This document shows, in pieces, positions 25,767-35,152 of a stretch of 35,152 nt of DNA (its first letter is position 1; each line of letters opens with the position of its first letter). Location of the stretch: assembly GCA_903824295.1 (NCBI GenBank), contig CAIJWE010000053.1, forward strand, positions 1-35,152, written 5' to 3'. The DNA is from an uncultured Chlorobiaceae bacterium. Lineage in GTDB: Bacteria > Bacteroidota > Chlorobiia > Chlorobiales > Chlorobiaceae. The notes under the pieces are model-generated. The model was not told the DNA's origin, ran no database searches, and worked only from the letters and a program-made list of their open reading frames with translations. A program made the translations under genes and the position numbers.

Positions 25767-27141
25767 GTTGCATCAATGGAGAAAGGAAATACTCGATAAT
25801 GCGTCTGCTTCCGGTCTTGATCTCAATCGATACGCTCATACCGGGCGTCAGCGCCACCTGGCGACCATCAATAGTCATGGCTGAGTGATTCAGAAGCACC
25901 TTGATGGCATAGACTGGCCCTTTGGGCAAATCCTTTTTCGTTTCATCCTGTGGAACCGGCACGGAGGTGGCGTTACCTGCCCGGGCACTCTGATCTATCG
26001 CATCACGGGAAACATGAGAAACCCGACCGGACACCGTACCGTATTTGGTGTAATCAAAGGTTTCGATCTTGACCTGGGCATGTTGGCCTTCCATAACAAA
26101 CCCGACATCCCTGTTTTCAATAAAAGCCTCGACTTCGACCTGATGCTGGCGAGGAACAATTATCATGATCGGTTGAGCCGACTGCACCACACCTCCTACC
26201 GTATGAACCATCAACTGCTGCACGGTGCCGGCCACAGGCGCCTTCAGGCGCAACAGGTCACTGTGTGCAGCGGCACGCTGGGCATCCTGCCCGGATGACT
26301 GTGCCACACGCACTCCCTCATTGAGCGCCTCCTCTGCATTTTTCCGAGTTTCGGTAATATGTGTTCGGCGCTGGTTGGTAATATCCGCAAGAGTGCCTTC
26401 CAGTTCCATCTGCTCCTGCTCTTTTTCCAGAAAGGCATGGAGCGATACATCATGGTCTCGAGCCAGAGCCCTGTAATCGTTCACCCGTTGGGTAACAAGA
26501 GGCAACTGGCGTTTATAACGTGCAATCTGGCCATCCAAACGAGTCAGCTTCGCTTCAAAGTCCTGCCACTGACTTTCCAGATGACGCCGGGCGTCCACAA
26601 CACGTTCTGCGGATACCCCTTCCACACCAACCATCGGCACGAAACGTTCAGCGTCAATGGAGGCCAGGAGAGCACGGGAACGCGCTGCCTGCAACAGTGC
26701 CGTTTCCCGGTCACCTGAGGCCTTGTCCTGCTCCCGATCACTCATACGGGTATCAAGTTCAACAAGCAAATCGCCTGCCGCAACCGACTGCCCCTCTTTA
26801 ACAAACAGCCCATTCACACGAGCCGTCTCAACGGAGGCAATGGTTTTGCTGCGTTCAGACGGAATAACCTTGCCCGTCGCATTGACAATGATATCCATCT
26901 CGCCCAATACCGACCACAACAGCAACGCTATCAACAAGGCCATCAGCATACGAGCTACCCAGCGTCCGGCTGGAGAGACCGGCGCCATCTGCAACGCCAG
27001 TGCTGAGGGTAAAAATTCCGATTCATGCGCTTTGAGATCAGGTGGTGTTACCTCATGGCGATGTGCCCAGAAATGGGCAACATGCTGCCGGTAGCGTTCA
27101 ATCAGTTCCTGGCATGCCAGCTTACGCAACCTGAAACTCAT
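25738..27141 (-). CDS. HlyD-family membrane fusion protein of the type I secretion system
   Basis: 467 aa periplasmic adaptor linking the ABC exporter to TolC. It has a cytoplasmic N-terminus of about 60 residues, one transmembrane helix near 63-80 (MLMALLIALLLWSVLGEM), a lipoyl half-motif (VNGLFVKEGQSVAAGDLLVEL), a long coiled coil (about 135-300), the second lipoyl half (LKAPVAGTVQQL) and the HlyD C-terminal signature region (GRQVALTPGMSVSIEIKTGSR). It overlaps the exporter gene by 4 bp and the TolC-like gene by 29 bp, so it is translationally coupled in the operon. Confidence 0.95.
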   Translation of the reverse strand: MSFRLRKLACQELIERYRQHVAHFWAHRHEVTPPDLKAHESEFLPSALALQMAPVSPAGRWVARMLMALLIALLLWSVLGEMDIIVNATGKVIPSERSKTIASVETARVNGLFVKEGQSVAAGDLLVELDTRMSDREQDKASGDRETALLQAARSRALLASIDAERFVPMVGVEGVSAERVVDARRHLESQWQDFEAKLTRLDGQIARYKRQLPLVTQRVNDYRALARDHDVSLHAFLEKEQEQMELEGTLADITNQRRTHITETRKNAEEALNEGVRVAQSSGQDAQRAAAHSDLLRLKAPVAGTVQQLMVHTVGGVVQSAQPIMIIVPRQHQVEVEAFIENRDVGFVMEGQHAQVKIETFDYTKYGTVSGRVSHVSRDAIDQSARAGNATSVPVPQDETKKDLPKGPVYAIKVLLNHSAMTIDGRQVALTPGMSVSIEIKTGSRRIIEYFLSPLMQHAHESFNQR

Positions 27142-29315
27142 ACCGCCCCCGCCGCTGATTGCATACCCTGCTGCAACAGATACAGATGCGCATAGATCCC
27201 ATCCTTTACGCGCAACAATTCTGCATGGGTGCCCGCCTCGACAATCTGACCCCGTTCGATCACAATGATGCGATGCGCATCACGAACGGCTGACAGACGA
27301 TGGGCGATGATTAATACCGTCCGTCCCATGCAAATACGGCGCATATTGTCCTGAATGATCTTCTCAGACTCGTAATCCAGGGCACTGGTTGCCTCATCAA
27401 AAATCAACACCCTCGGATTTGTGATCAGTGCCCGGGCAATGGCAATCCGCTGCCGCTGTCCTCCGGAGAGCCCGGTGCCATGTTCTCCGACAATAGTGTC
27501 ATAACCTTCGGGCATTTCACAGATAAACTCATGTGCGCCCGCCAGTTTGGCAAGCTCGATCACCGTTTCCAGCGGCAATGTCGGATTTGCGAGGGCAATG
27601 TTGGCCCGGATAGAGCAATTGAACAGCGTATTCTCCTGTAACACAACACCTATCTGCTGGCGCAATGAGACCGCGTCCACCAGCGCCAGATCGTGACCAT
27701 CGACGAGGACGCGGCCACGATCGGGGACATAGAGCCGTTGAACCAGTCGTGTGAGGGTGCTTTTGCCAGATCCGGATCTCCCTACAATACCGATCACTTC
27801 ACCCGCCGCAATCTTCAGATTCACCTGTCGTATGACGTCTGAGGTATCCGGGCGGTAACGAAACGATACCTGGTCGAATTCGATCGTCCCCGCGATTTTC
27901 GGTAACCGTGTTCTTTGAGAAGCGACTTCTGTTGGAGCGTTCAGGATATCGCCAAGACGACTCATGGAGATACCGACTTGCTGAAAATCATTCCATAGTT
28001 GCGCCAGGCGCAGAATTGGACTCGACACCTGTCCGGCCAGCATATTGAATGCGATCAGCCCCCCGACCGTCAAGGCATTATCCAGCACCAAGCCAGCACC
28101 CTTCCAGATAATGGCGGCGGTGACCAGTTTGCTGAGCAGCATGACGCTACCATTTGCGACCGTTGACACATTGGTTACCGACAGTCCGGATGTGACATAA
28201 GCCGCCAGTTGCTGATCCCATTTGTGCGTCCAGCGAGGCTCAACCGCCATCGCCTTAACCGTATCAACACCGCTTATGGTCTCTACAAGAAAAGAGTGAT
28301 TCTCGGCAGAGCGATTGAATTTTTCGTCAAGACGGCGGCGAATCACTGGCGTAAACGCGACCGATAACGCGATATAAACGGGTATAGAACCGATCACGAT
28401 CAGCGTCAGTACCGTACTGTACCAGAACATCACCGCAAGAAACACGAACGAAAATGCGATATCGAGCACTGCCGTGAGGGCATTGCCCGTCAGAAATGAG
28501 CGAATATTCTCCAGTTCCCGGATACGGGCAACCGAATCGCCAACCCGACGACTCTGAAAGTACGCGAGCGGCAGCCCCAGCAGATGTCGAAAAAGACGGG
28601 CGCCCAGTTCCACATCAATCTTGCTGCTCGTATGCGCAAAGACCCAGGTGCGTATGCCAGTCAATGCCGCTTCAAACAAGACCGCTGTGACCAGACCGAT
28701 CGCAATGACATTGAGGGTTTTCGTGGCGTGGTTGACCAGCACCTTATCCATCACTACCTGAAAAAACAGAGGGGTCACCAAACCAATAAACTGAAGGCAC
28801 AATGAAATCAGCAGTATTTCACCAAGTAACCGGCGGTATTTGATAATCACCGGGATAAACCAGGTGAAGTCGAATCGGGCAAGCGGCCCGCTAAAGGTCG
28901 CCTTGCTCATGAAGAACATCAATTCACCGCTGCACTGTGCAATAAAATCCTCCACGGAGATGATTTCCGGCGGCTTCCCGGCGTGCTGCACCAGCAGTCG
29001 TGAGGCTCCCGACTGAACACCCTCTCCCTGCCCCCGGTCAAACCGGACGACAATAAAATAACGGCCGTCCAAATGCCGTGCGATGGCCGGTAACGGTGCC
29101 TTGTCGAGGCGCTGCGGATCCTGCCGGACAAGCCTCGACGTCATACCGAGCTCCCTGGCGGCAAGCAAAAGAGCCGTATTGCCGAATATCAGCTCGCCCG
29201 TAATTTCATCCCGTTCCAGTTCAGCCGACAGGCGATGTTTGAGGGTCATCTCATCCACCACAACCTGATGAAACGCCCCAATGACCTGCAGGCAGAAAAA
29301 TCCTGAATCCATCAT
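27138..29315 (-). CDS. Type I secretion ABC exporter (HlyB type) with inactive C39-like domain
   Basis: 725 aa. Residues 1-135 are a peptidase-C39-like domain. It starts DSGFFCLQVIGAFHQ, where active C39 peptidases have D-C-G, so the nucleophile position is Ser4. It should bind the RTX substrate without cleaving it, as in HlyB. Residues 150-440 hold six transmembrane helices (TFSGPLARFDFTWFIP, then GEILLISLCLQFIGLVTPLF). The nucleotide-binding domain has Walker A GRSGSGKST near 512, LSGGQRQRIAIARAL, LIFDEATSALD and IIAHRLS. Full family length. ATG at 29315, with a second ATG directly after; 41 bp after the RTX stop and 4 bp overlap with HlyD. Confidence 0.95.
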   Translation of the reverse strand: MMDSGFFCLQVIGAFHQVVVDEMTLKHRLSAELERDEITGELIFGNTALLLAARELGMTSRLVRQDPQRLDKAPLPAIARHLDGRYFIVVRFDRGQGEGVQSGASRLLVQHAGKPPEIISVEDFIAQCSGELMFFMSKATFSGPLARFDFTWFIPVIIKYRRLLGEILLISLCLQFIGLVTPLFFQVVMDKVLVNHATKTLNVIAIGLVTAVLFEAALTGIRTWVFAHTSSKIDVELGARLFRHLLGLPLAYFQSRRVGDSVARIRELENIRSFLTGNALTAVLDIAFSFVFLAVMFWYSTVLTLIVIGSIPVYIALSVAFTPVIRRRLDEKFNRSAENHSFLVETISGVDTVKAMAVEPRWTHKWDQQLAAYVTSGLSVTNVSTVANGSVMLLSKLVTAAIIWKGAGLVLDNALTVGGLIAFNMLAGQVSSPILRLAQLWNDFQQVGISMSRLGDILNAPTEVASQRTRLPKIAGTIEFDQVSFRYRPDTSDVIRQVNLKIAAGEVIGIVGRSGSGKSTLTRLVQRLYVPDRGRVLVDGHDLALVDAVSLRQQIGVVLQENTLFNCSIRANIALANPTLPLETVIELAKLAGAHEFICEMPEGYDTIVGEHGTGLSGGQRQRIAIARALITNPRVLIFDEATSALDYESEKIIQDNMRRICMGRTVLIIAHRLSAVRDAHRIIVIERGQIVEAGTHAELLRVKDGIYAHLYLLQQGMQSAAGAV

Positions 29316-29356
29316 GGTAACAATACTATTTGGCGATCATTGCCACACCTCCAGGC

Positions 29357-32300
29357 TTAACCCCAACTGGCAGCCAACACCGGGGCAAGCTGTGACTCCA
29401 TAGCCTGTGGCAATACGGTCTGACCAGCCACCGGAGCACTCATGATTGACATCGCCTGAACCAGCGCATCAATATTGGTATCGGTCACAACACGGCCATC
29501 CCCGGCACGAATCTGCTCAAGATGACAGGCCGATCCAGAATACCAGTCACGTATGGTTATGCTATCCGTTCCACCGATAATGCTGAGAACAAGATCATTA
29601 CCTGCCTGGCTGAACCAGACCTGGTCAAAGGCTACATCTCCCTCAAAAGCAAGAAGATCGGTATTGCCTGCGGTGGCATCAATATCGACGATCACATCTT
29701 GACCACCACCCCGCGCAAAATGATAGCGATCATCGCCCAAGCCGCCCTGCAGCGTATCGTTACCGACTCCGCCATCCAGCGTATCGTTGCCATCCGCCCC
29801 CTGCAGGAGATCGTTACCGGCAAGCCCAAGAAGCACATTATCACCCCGGTTCCCCACCACCGTGTTGTTCAGCTCATTGCCTGTGCCATTGATATCTTCC
29901 TGCCAGAACTTGACCGGCGCAATGGTATAGATGGCATAACTGCCTGTAACGTTTACCGCATTCCGGAACGTCTCGATATCGACAAACCGCGTCATATCGC
30001 TGACCATACCCCGACCCGAATCAGCGATATAAAATCCCATGAGCGTGCCGTCCGTATCGCGATACACTGCTCCCGTCAGGGTGACGGCATGGTTGGCGCT
30101 GCCGTTGCCGTTGTAAGCTGAATCACCCCACAACTGCCCGGCATTCAACCCAAGAATGACGCCACGGCCGCTGCGCACCAGATTCGCAATCCCCGATTCG
30201 TTATACCCCATCACCACATCGTTGCGAATGCCATAACTATCCAGAATCGCGCGTTGCTGAGTGACGTTCGACCCGCCAAGCTGCCAGGCAGGCAGACTCG
30301 GGTTGTTCAATGCCCAGTTATTCTGAATTGCCAGATTGATGATTTGACTCTCACTCGTCGGGCGACCTGTCTGGGTAATCAGATTGGCAATAGAGGTGAG
30401 TGCGCAGGTTCCCAGATAGTTCTGAACCGCATCCCCCTGCATGTAATCGAGTTCGTTTCGCTTTGGATTGCCATACACCAGAACGCTCTCTCCGTTGACA
30501 AGACCACTTTCCGGTTTCGCAAAATCGAGCAGCAGCAGATTCTCCATATTACTGCCAAGCTGATAACTGATGCTGCTTTGCACCGTATCGGTGCCTTCAC
30601 CGGCAAGTTCCGTTACCACCTCGCCAACATTATCCACGTAATAGATATCATTGCCCTGCCCGCCGATCATGGTATCGGCACCGGTCACGCCATCGAGGAT
30701 GTTGTCGGAACTGTTGCCGACGATCAGGTTGTCAATCGCATTGCCCGTGCCGTTGATCGGCGAGCCCTCAACCAGCCGCAGCTCTTCAATATTGGCATTC
30801 AACAGGTAGTTCGTGTTCGTGATCACCGTATCGTATCCTGCCTCAGACGCTTCATAAATGGTGTCGTTGACGCTGTTGACGATATAGGCGTCATTGCCCG
30901 CGCCGCCAACCATGACATCCGAACCCGCTCCACCGTCGAGGTAGTCGTTACCAACGCCGCCGATGAGCGTATCATGGCCTGCACCCCCGTAGAGATAATC
31001 GTCGTCCGTTTCACCGGCATTGAGCGTCTGCCTGACTTCGTTGCTGGCAGTAAAGCCCATCAGCACATCATCGCCCTCACCGCCATACAGGCTGTCATCC
31101 CCGACCTGTCCAAAGAGATTGTCGTTGCCTCCGTCGCCATACAATATGTCACTACCGACACCGCCCTGGAGTTCATCACGTCCATTGCCGCCATAGAGCA
31201 GATCGGCCCCAAGAGCGCCAATCAGGATATCGTTTCCTGCCCCGCCATAGAGGCAGTCATCATCCGATTCGCCTGCACTGAGCGTCTGCCTGGATTCGTT
31301 GGTGCCGGTAAATCCCATCAACAGATCGTTGCCGTCTCCGCCCCAGAGAATGTCGTTGCCCACCTGACCAAACAGCTTGTCGTCGTTAGCCCCTCCGACA
31401 AGCTGATCGTTGCCTTCGTTACCCTGCAACTCATCAGCGCCATCGCCGCCAAAGAGGCTATCGTTTCCCTGGTCTCCGAGCAGAATATCGTTACCGATGC
31501 CGCCGACCAGATAGTCATTGCCCAAACCACCATAGATGTTATCGTTGCCGCCTTCACCATACAAGGTATCGTCGTCCGTTTCGCCGAGGTTCAATGTCTG
31601 CTTCGTTTCGTTCGAAGGCGTAAAGCCAACCAGAATGTCGTTACCGTCACCACCCCAGAGGCTGTCGTTGCCGACTTGACCGAACAATTTATCGTCACCC
31701 GTACCGCCGATAAGCTGGTCGTTGCCTTCGTTACCCTGCAACTCATCTGCGCCATCGCCACCAAAGAGGATATCGCTTCCTTGCCCACCCTTCAGCAGGT
31801 CGTTTTCTGTGCCACCATCCATATAATCGTTACCCAGACCACCATAGAGACTGTCGGTTCCAGCTCCTCCATAAAGATTGTCGTCGTCCGTTTCGCCGGC
31901 ATTGAGCGTCTGCTTTGCTTCATTTATGCCAGTAAATCCCATCAAGAGATCGTTGCCATCCCCTCCCCAGAGAGTATCGTTACCGACCTGTCCGAACAGT
32001 TTGTCGTCGCCAGTCCCGCCTGCAAGCTGATCGTTACCTTCGATACCCTGCAGCTCATCTGCCCCATCACCGCCAAAGAGGGTATCGTTCCCCTGACCCC
32101 CGACAAGAACATCGTTGTCGGCACCTCCATCCAGATAGTCATTGCCCAGTCCGCCAAAGAGGCTGTCGGCACCAAGAGCCCCATAGAGATAATCGTCGTC
32201 CGTTTCGCCGACACTGAGCGTCTGCTTGGCATCGTTCGTCGGCGTAAAGCCCACCAGGATGTCGTTGCCATCCCCGCCATTGAGCGTATCGTTGCCGACC

Positions 32301-34252
32301 TGCCCGAACAGTTTGTCGTCGCCTGATCCGCCATCCAGATAATCGTTGCCTTCGATACCCTGCAGCTCATCATTTCCTTCCTCGCCATAGAGCTTGTCGT
32401 TGCCGGAATTGCCATTGAGGGTATCGTTACCCGTACCACCCCAGATACTGTCGTTACCGGTTGAGCCCCCGACCTTATCATCGCCGCCGCCGCCCATGAA
32501 GTTCGTCAGCGGGGTCGTGAACCACGACGCATTGGCGCTGTAGTAATTGACATTGAAGCTGTCGTTGCCATCCGTGCCGATCAGGGTATTTCTGGTGCTG
32601 TTATTGATCTTGATCTTACTCGCTGTCCAGTCAATCCATTTATAGGAGTTGATCCTGTAGCGGTTGTCGGTATCGCGCAGTGTCCGGTAGTTGCTGGCGG
32701 GCACTGCCTGCGTTTTATTGCTCTGGAGTGGCTGGGCAAGGGTGATGACCGATGGCTGCGGCCTGTTCGTCGCTATCGGTGCCGCAACTTCATAGCCTGC
32801 CAGAATCGCATTGCCGCACGTTACATTGCTCCAGTTAACCGACCTGATCGCACTCGTCACCGCATTGAGTTCTCCGGCATCGAGGTGGCCGTTCTCATTC
32901 AGATCGGTCAGCAGCTTCAGACCCGATGCCTCCGCGACACCGAGCACCCCGTCGTGGTTCGCGTCCAGCCCCTGCACCGTCGCCAGGCTCACCCGACGCC
33001 CACGGCTATCCACCAACACCCCAGTCCTGTCAGCAATTGAAAGGGCATTGTCGTAAACAGAACTCTGGCTGTCGTAGAATGCCCCGATCGGGTCGAGAGT
33101 GAAGCTCGACAGCGAGTCACCCGATGCGAACAGACCCGTGTTCGGATTTGATAGCAATAAATCAGACACCGTCGTCGTCAATTGAGAATAGACATCTCCT
33201 GTCAAATACCCGGCTTTATAAGACTGATAAAACCCATATTCACTGGAGGACATCCAGCCCGAATCAAGAATCTTTTTCGGCATCTGCAACGTATCACCAG
33301 CATAGAGCTTGTCTGGATCTGTTATGCCATTATAATCAGCTAATTCCTGAACTGTAAAGCCAGTCTCAACAGCAATTTTGCTTAACGTATCACCGGACTG
33401 AATGATATACTCTGAGCCAATGCTTGCCTTGAGCGCAAGTTCTGTGGCGTAGTTATTATCATTTGAAGCCAGAACATAGTCATACAGAAAAGTACCATAA
33501 CTATTTTGAATCAGGAGTGCACCATTATCAAGAAAGATGTAATAACCATCGCTATTCTCCGCCAATTTGTCATTGAAGATGAGATCTTGATAGCCGGAAG
33601 ACGATTTATCGTTACCTAAGGGAATTCCAAGCCGTCGAGAGTAATTTAATAAATAGTGCGTCTCCACATTACTGGGACCATCAAAACCAATCAACGAGAC
33701 TTGACCGAAATGCGACCCATTCACTGGCACAAAATTGCCAATCCTGTCTTGCCTGTCAATGATGTTTACGAATTGTGATGGATCAGACGGATGCACTGAC
33801 AATGGGAACCCGAGAATTCCGGGATAACCAATACCTGGTGCTCCCCAAGTGATCCCGCCAGCGACATCGTAACGAGTCCATGCAATATATTCTGCTGCCC
33901 CGCCTCCGATCGAATGTCCTGTAAGATAAATGGGAGTGTTCCCATTCTCTTTGCGTACCCTGTCATAAAATGCAGCGGCATCTATAAACATCGGTGGCGT
34001 TTTACCCAGAGCAAGATCCTTGTCTGCGGCAATTTGAGCTGCCGCCATTGCCGGATCGCTCAAATTGGTTCCCTGGTACGAAATAAGAATCTCCCCTGTT
34101 GTCAGATTCTGGTAAGCAACCGCCTGCATCCCGGAATCTGTAACTCTTGCTGATTTAATAATTGAGTATCCAGGCAGAGCCGCAAAACTTTGAGAATTGG
34201 AATAGGCATTATTGCTTGCGTTCAGAGCATCGGTTCGTGAAAGGCCAGACAT
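29357..34252 (-). CDS. RTX secreted protein: lipase-like, LysM, EF-hand, RTX repeats and C39-like peptidase domain
   Basis: 1631 aa. Residues 1-210 resemble lipase class 3, with nucleophile S114 in TGHSIGGG and likely partners D166 or D169 and H199. LysM lies at 282-325 ([13 protein letters not shown]). Two full 12-residue EF-hand loops lie at 430-441 and 450-461. RTX nonapeptides (GGxGxDxLx) run from 586 to about 1120, built as 104-residue super-repeats. Further RTX-like segments follow (1120-1240). At 1260-1450 is a papain/C39-like domain with Q1277, C1283 (GTCALTS), H1388 (ANHAV) and D1411. A last RTX block (1465-1515) leads to a C-terminal region typical of type I secretion signals. Ribosome site GGAGGTG at 34257-34263. 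Target unknown: adhesin, toxin or hydrolase are all possible. Confidence 0.93.
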   Translation of the reverse strand: MSGLSRTDALNASNNAYSNSQSFAALPGYSIIKSARVTDSGMQAVAYQNLTTGEILISYQGTNLSDPAMAAAQIAADKDLALGKTPPMFIDAAAFYDRVRKENGNTPIYLTGHSIGGGAAEYIAWTRYDVAGGITWGAPGIGYPGILGFPLSVHPSDPSQFVNIIDRQDRIGNFVPVNGSHFGQVSLIGFDGPSNVETHYLLNYSRRLGIPLGNDKSSSGYQDLIFNDKLAENSDGYYIFLDNGALLIQNSYGTFLYDYVLASNDNNYATELALKASIGSEYIIQSGDTLSKIAVETGFTVQELADYNGITDPDKLYAGDTLQMPKKILDSGWMSSSEYGFYQSYKAGYLTGDVYSQLTTTVSDLLLSNPNTGLFASGDSLSSFTLDPIGAFYDSQSSVYDNALSIADRTGVLVDSRGRRVSLATVQGLDANHDGVLGVAEASGLKLLTDLNENGHLDAGELNAVTSAIRSVNWSNVTCGNAILAGYEVAAPIATNRPQPSVITLAQPLQSNKTQAVPASNYRTLRDTDNRYRINSYKWIDWTASKIKINNSTRNTLIGTDGNDSFNVNYYSANASWFTTPLTNFMGGGGDDKVGGSTGNDSIWGGTGNDTLNGNSGNDKLYGEEGNDELQGIEGNDYLDGGSGDDKLFGQVGNDTLNGGDGNDILVGFTPTNDAKQTLSVGETDDDYLYGALGADSLFGGLGNDYLDGGADNDVLVGGQGNDTLFGGDGADELQGIEGNDQLAGGTGDDKLFGQVGNDTLWGGDGNDLLMGFTGINEAKQTLNAGETDDDNLYGGAGTDSLYGGLGNDYMDGGTENDLLKGGQGSDILFGGDGADELQGNEGNDQLIGGTGDDKLFGQVGNDSLWGGDGNDILVGFTPSNETKQTLNLGETDDDTLYGEGGNDNIYGGLGNDYLVGGIGNDILLGDQGNDSLFGGDGADELQGNEGNDQLVGGANDDKLFGQVGNDILWGGDGNDLLMGFTGTNESRQTLSAGESDDDCLYGGAGNDILIGALGADLLYGGNGRDELQGGVGSDILYGDGGNDNLFGQVGDDSLYGGEGDDVLMGFTASNEVRQTLNAGETDDDYLYGGAGHDTLIGGVGNDYLDGGAGSDVMVGGAGNDAYIVNSVNDTIYEASEAGYDTVITNTNYLLNANIEELRLVEGSPINGTGNAIDNLIVGNSSDNILDGVTGADTMIGGQGNDIYYVDNVGEVVTELAGEGTDTVQSSISYQLGSNMENLLLLDFAKPESGLVNGESVLVYGNPKRNELDYMQGDAVQNYLGTCALTSIANLITQTGRPTSESQIINLAIQNNWALNNPSLPAWQLGGSNVTQQRAILDSYGIRNDVVMGYNESGIANLVRSGRGVILGLNAGQLWGDSAYNGNGSANHAVTLTGAVYRDTDGTLMGFYIADSGRGMVSDMTRFVDIETFRNAVNVTGSYAIYTIAPVKFWQEDINGTGNELNNTVVGNRGDNVLLGLAGNDLLQGADGNDTLDGGVGNDTLQGGLGDDRYHFARGGGQDVIVDIDATAGNTDLLAFEGDVAFDQVWFSQAGNDLVLSIIGGTDSITIRDWYSGSACHLEQIRAGDGRVVTDTNIDALVQAMSIMSAPVAGQTVLPQAMESQLAPVLAASWG
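31066..32333 (-). repeat. 312-bp tandem super-repeat inside the RTX gene
   Basis: The block KLFGQVGND recurs at residues 647, 751, 855 and 959 (exactly 104 apart) and, as NLFGQVGDD, at 1045 (86 apart, two nonapeptides shorter). Each unit holds a 20-residue non-RTX insert of the form GFTxxNExxQTLxxGETDDD at 668, 772, 876, 980 and 1066. The DNA period is 312 bp. This points to growth by unit duplication. Confidence 0.85.
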
Positions 34253-34266
34253 TGGACACCTCCCGA

Positions 34267-35152
34267 TTAGCGGTTATTGGGTTTTATAACGTGAATTTGA
34301 TTGTCGCGACTATACGCGATCAGACCATTTTGAGAAAGGCTCATGCTGTATACGGTAGACCTTGTCGAAAGGCCTGCCGCATCAGGATCATCGTTATGAA
34401 TCAACAACGGCTTGCGAGGCTCTTTGACCGAATAGAGACGCATGGCACCTCTTACGTCTCCCATAGCAAGCCAGTTTCCATACCATGCCATTGCGTTGAT
34501 GCGGATGACCTCATCTTTGCCCAGATCACGAATCACGTTACCCTTAATGTCGGTTACTTTGGCACCCGTTCGGGAATTAAAAATGGTGGCCGCCACCCTG
34601 TTTCCACTACGTGTATCAAAGATTTTTTCTTTAGCGGTAACAATCCATCGGCCATCAGGACTGAAAATAATGCGGCGAACTTCATAGATGTCTTGAGGAC
34701 GCCAGGGAATAAAACCGTCAGCATCTGGCTGATCGCGATAGTTGTCCGGTTTCCAATGATATGCCCAGAACGATTTCACGATCTTGCCTGTCCGGCTGTC
34801 GAGGATATAAACATGGCTTCCGCCTGCCAGTGTTTTGTTTTGTCGTGTAACTTGCCTGGAACCCGTACCAAGAGCAAGACGCTTTCCATCTGTTGAAAAT
34901 GCAAGCGTATGTATTCCTTCACTCTTCAGTGACTTTGATTCAGAGAGATCCACACCCCACTCAATGGGAATAACTCTCGAAAAAAGCTGCCTGCCGCTCT
35001 TTGCATCGAGGACGGAAACCGTATTGCGAAAAATACCCGATTCAACTCCTGCTATCAGGCTGTGATTGCTCGATACAGTGAACGTATCCATTCTTGGGCT
35101 ATATCGAGTATCCGGATTATGAATTGGCTCTTCGGGAAGGCAACGCAGAAAT
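34267..35152 (-). CDS. Beta-propeller (WD40-like) protein, N-terminus outside the window
   Basis: At least 294 residues. The frame stays open from the ATG at 35091 up to the right edge (upstream residues end in PDTRYSPR), so the true start lies beyond the window. Repeated propeller blades are visible: [29 protein letters not shown], and blade ends of the form [12 protein letters not shown] and [11 protein letters not shown]. The stop is 14 bp before the RTX ATG on the same strand, so it belongs to the secretion operon. Propellers are protein-interaction scaffolds; a role as chaperone, immunity or accessory factor for the RTX protein is only an idea from position. Whether it has a signal peptide cannot be seen. 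Confidence 0.75.
   Translation of the reverse strand, partial: FLRCLPEEPIHNPDTRYSPRMDTFTVSSNHSLIAGVESGIFRNTVSVLDAKSGRQLFSRVIPIEWGVDLSESKSLKSEGIHTLAFSTDGKRLALGTGSRQVTRQNKTLAGGSHVYILDSRTGKIVKSFWAYHWKPDNYRDQPDADGFIPWRPQDIYEVRRIIFSPDGRWIVTAKEKIFDTRSGNRVAATIFNSRTGAKVTDIKGNVIRDLGKDEVIRINAMAWYGNWLAMGDVRGAMRLYSVKEPRKPLLIHNDDPDAAGLSTRSTVYSMSLSQNGLIAYSRDNQIHVIKPNNR

Noticed and set aside
30254-32326. 690-residue open frame on the plus strand opposite the RTX repeats
   Set aside because: It is the mirror of GGxGxD codons; its own repeats follow the RTX period, it has no ribosome site and no known fold. The minus-strand RTX protein explains the sequence.
29700-32500. Possible CRISPR or satellite array
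   Set aside because: Periodicity is 27 nt and 312 nt in frame with RTX nonapeptides; there are no constant repeats separated by unique spacers.

Overview
The window reads like the chromosome of a green sulfur bacterium (Chlorobiaceae). This is inferred from the gene mix: a fumarase class I next to a biotin-dependent pyruvate/oxaloacetate carboxyltransferase (carbon-fixation reactions of the reverse TCA cycle), HtpG, RF3, a ferritin-VIT1 protein, DUF1703-type AAA proteins and a short NeuB-like synthase. No rRNA, tRNA, CRISPR array, prophage or complete insertion sequence was seen.

Layout. 1-1293: 5' part of a dnaE gene, minus strand, running off the left edge. 1409-1925: small membrane protein with an apparent frameshift in an 8-G tract. 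2598-3800: zinc-ribbon plus leucine-rich-repeat protein. 4080-4503: toxin-antitoxin pair whose PIN toxin is cut to half length. 4547-6067: AAA/PD-(D/E)XK protein. 6145-10181: minus-strand group usp, fumarase, carboxyltransferase. 10371-11933: APH-like plus P-loop kinase. 11963-17009: minus-strand run of pyrophosphatase (with its own terminator), HAD phosphatase, NeuB-like synthase, htpG and ferritin-VIT1. 17181-19779: compact three-gene polar amino acid ABC operon. 20081-21670: prfC. 21779-23935: zinc-ribbon protein, a possible orphan Phd-like antitoxin, an Fe-S protein and a TPR protein. 24267-35152: type I secretion operon on the minus strand: beta-propeller protein (cut by the right edge), 1631-aa RTX protein, ABC exporter, HlyD adaptor and TolC-type outer membrane protein.

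Three places stand out. First, the ABC operon carries a periplasmic binding protein whose lobes are in circularly permuted order, and its ATPase has an extra C-terminal domain resembling a degenerate RsbW/GHKL ATPase. Second, the secreted RTX protein combines a lipase-like N-terminus (GHSIG), LysM, two EF-hand loops, RTX blocks with a 104-residue super-repeat, and a papain/C39-like cysteine peptidase with its likely catalytic residues present. It is exported by a transporter whose own C39 domain has lost the cysteine. Third, the 8-G tract in the small membrane protein hides a four-helix protein in the shifted frame, which is either phase variation, decay or a sequencing error.
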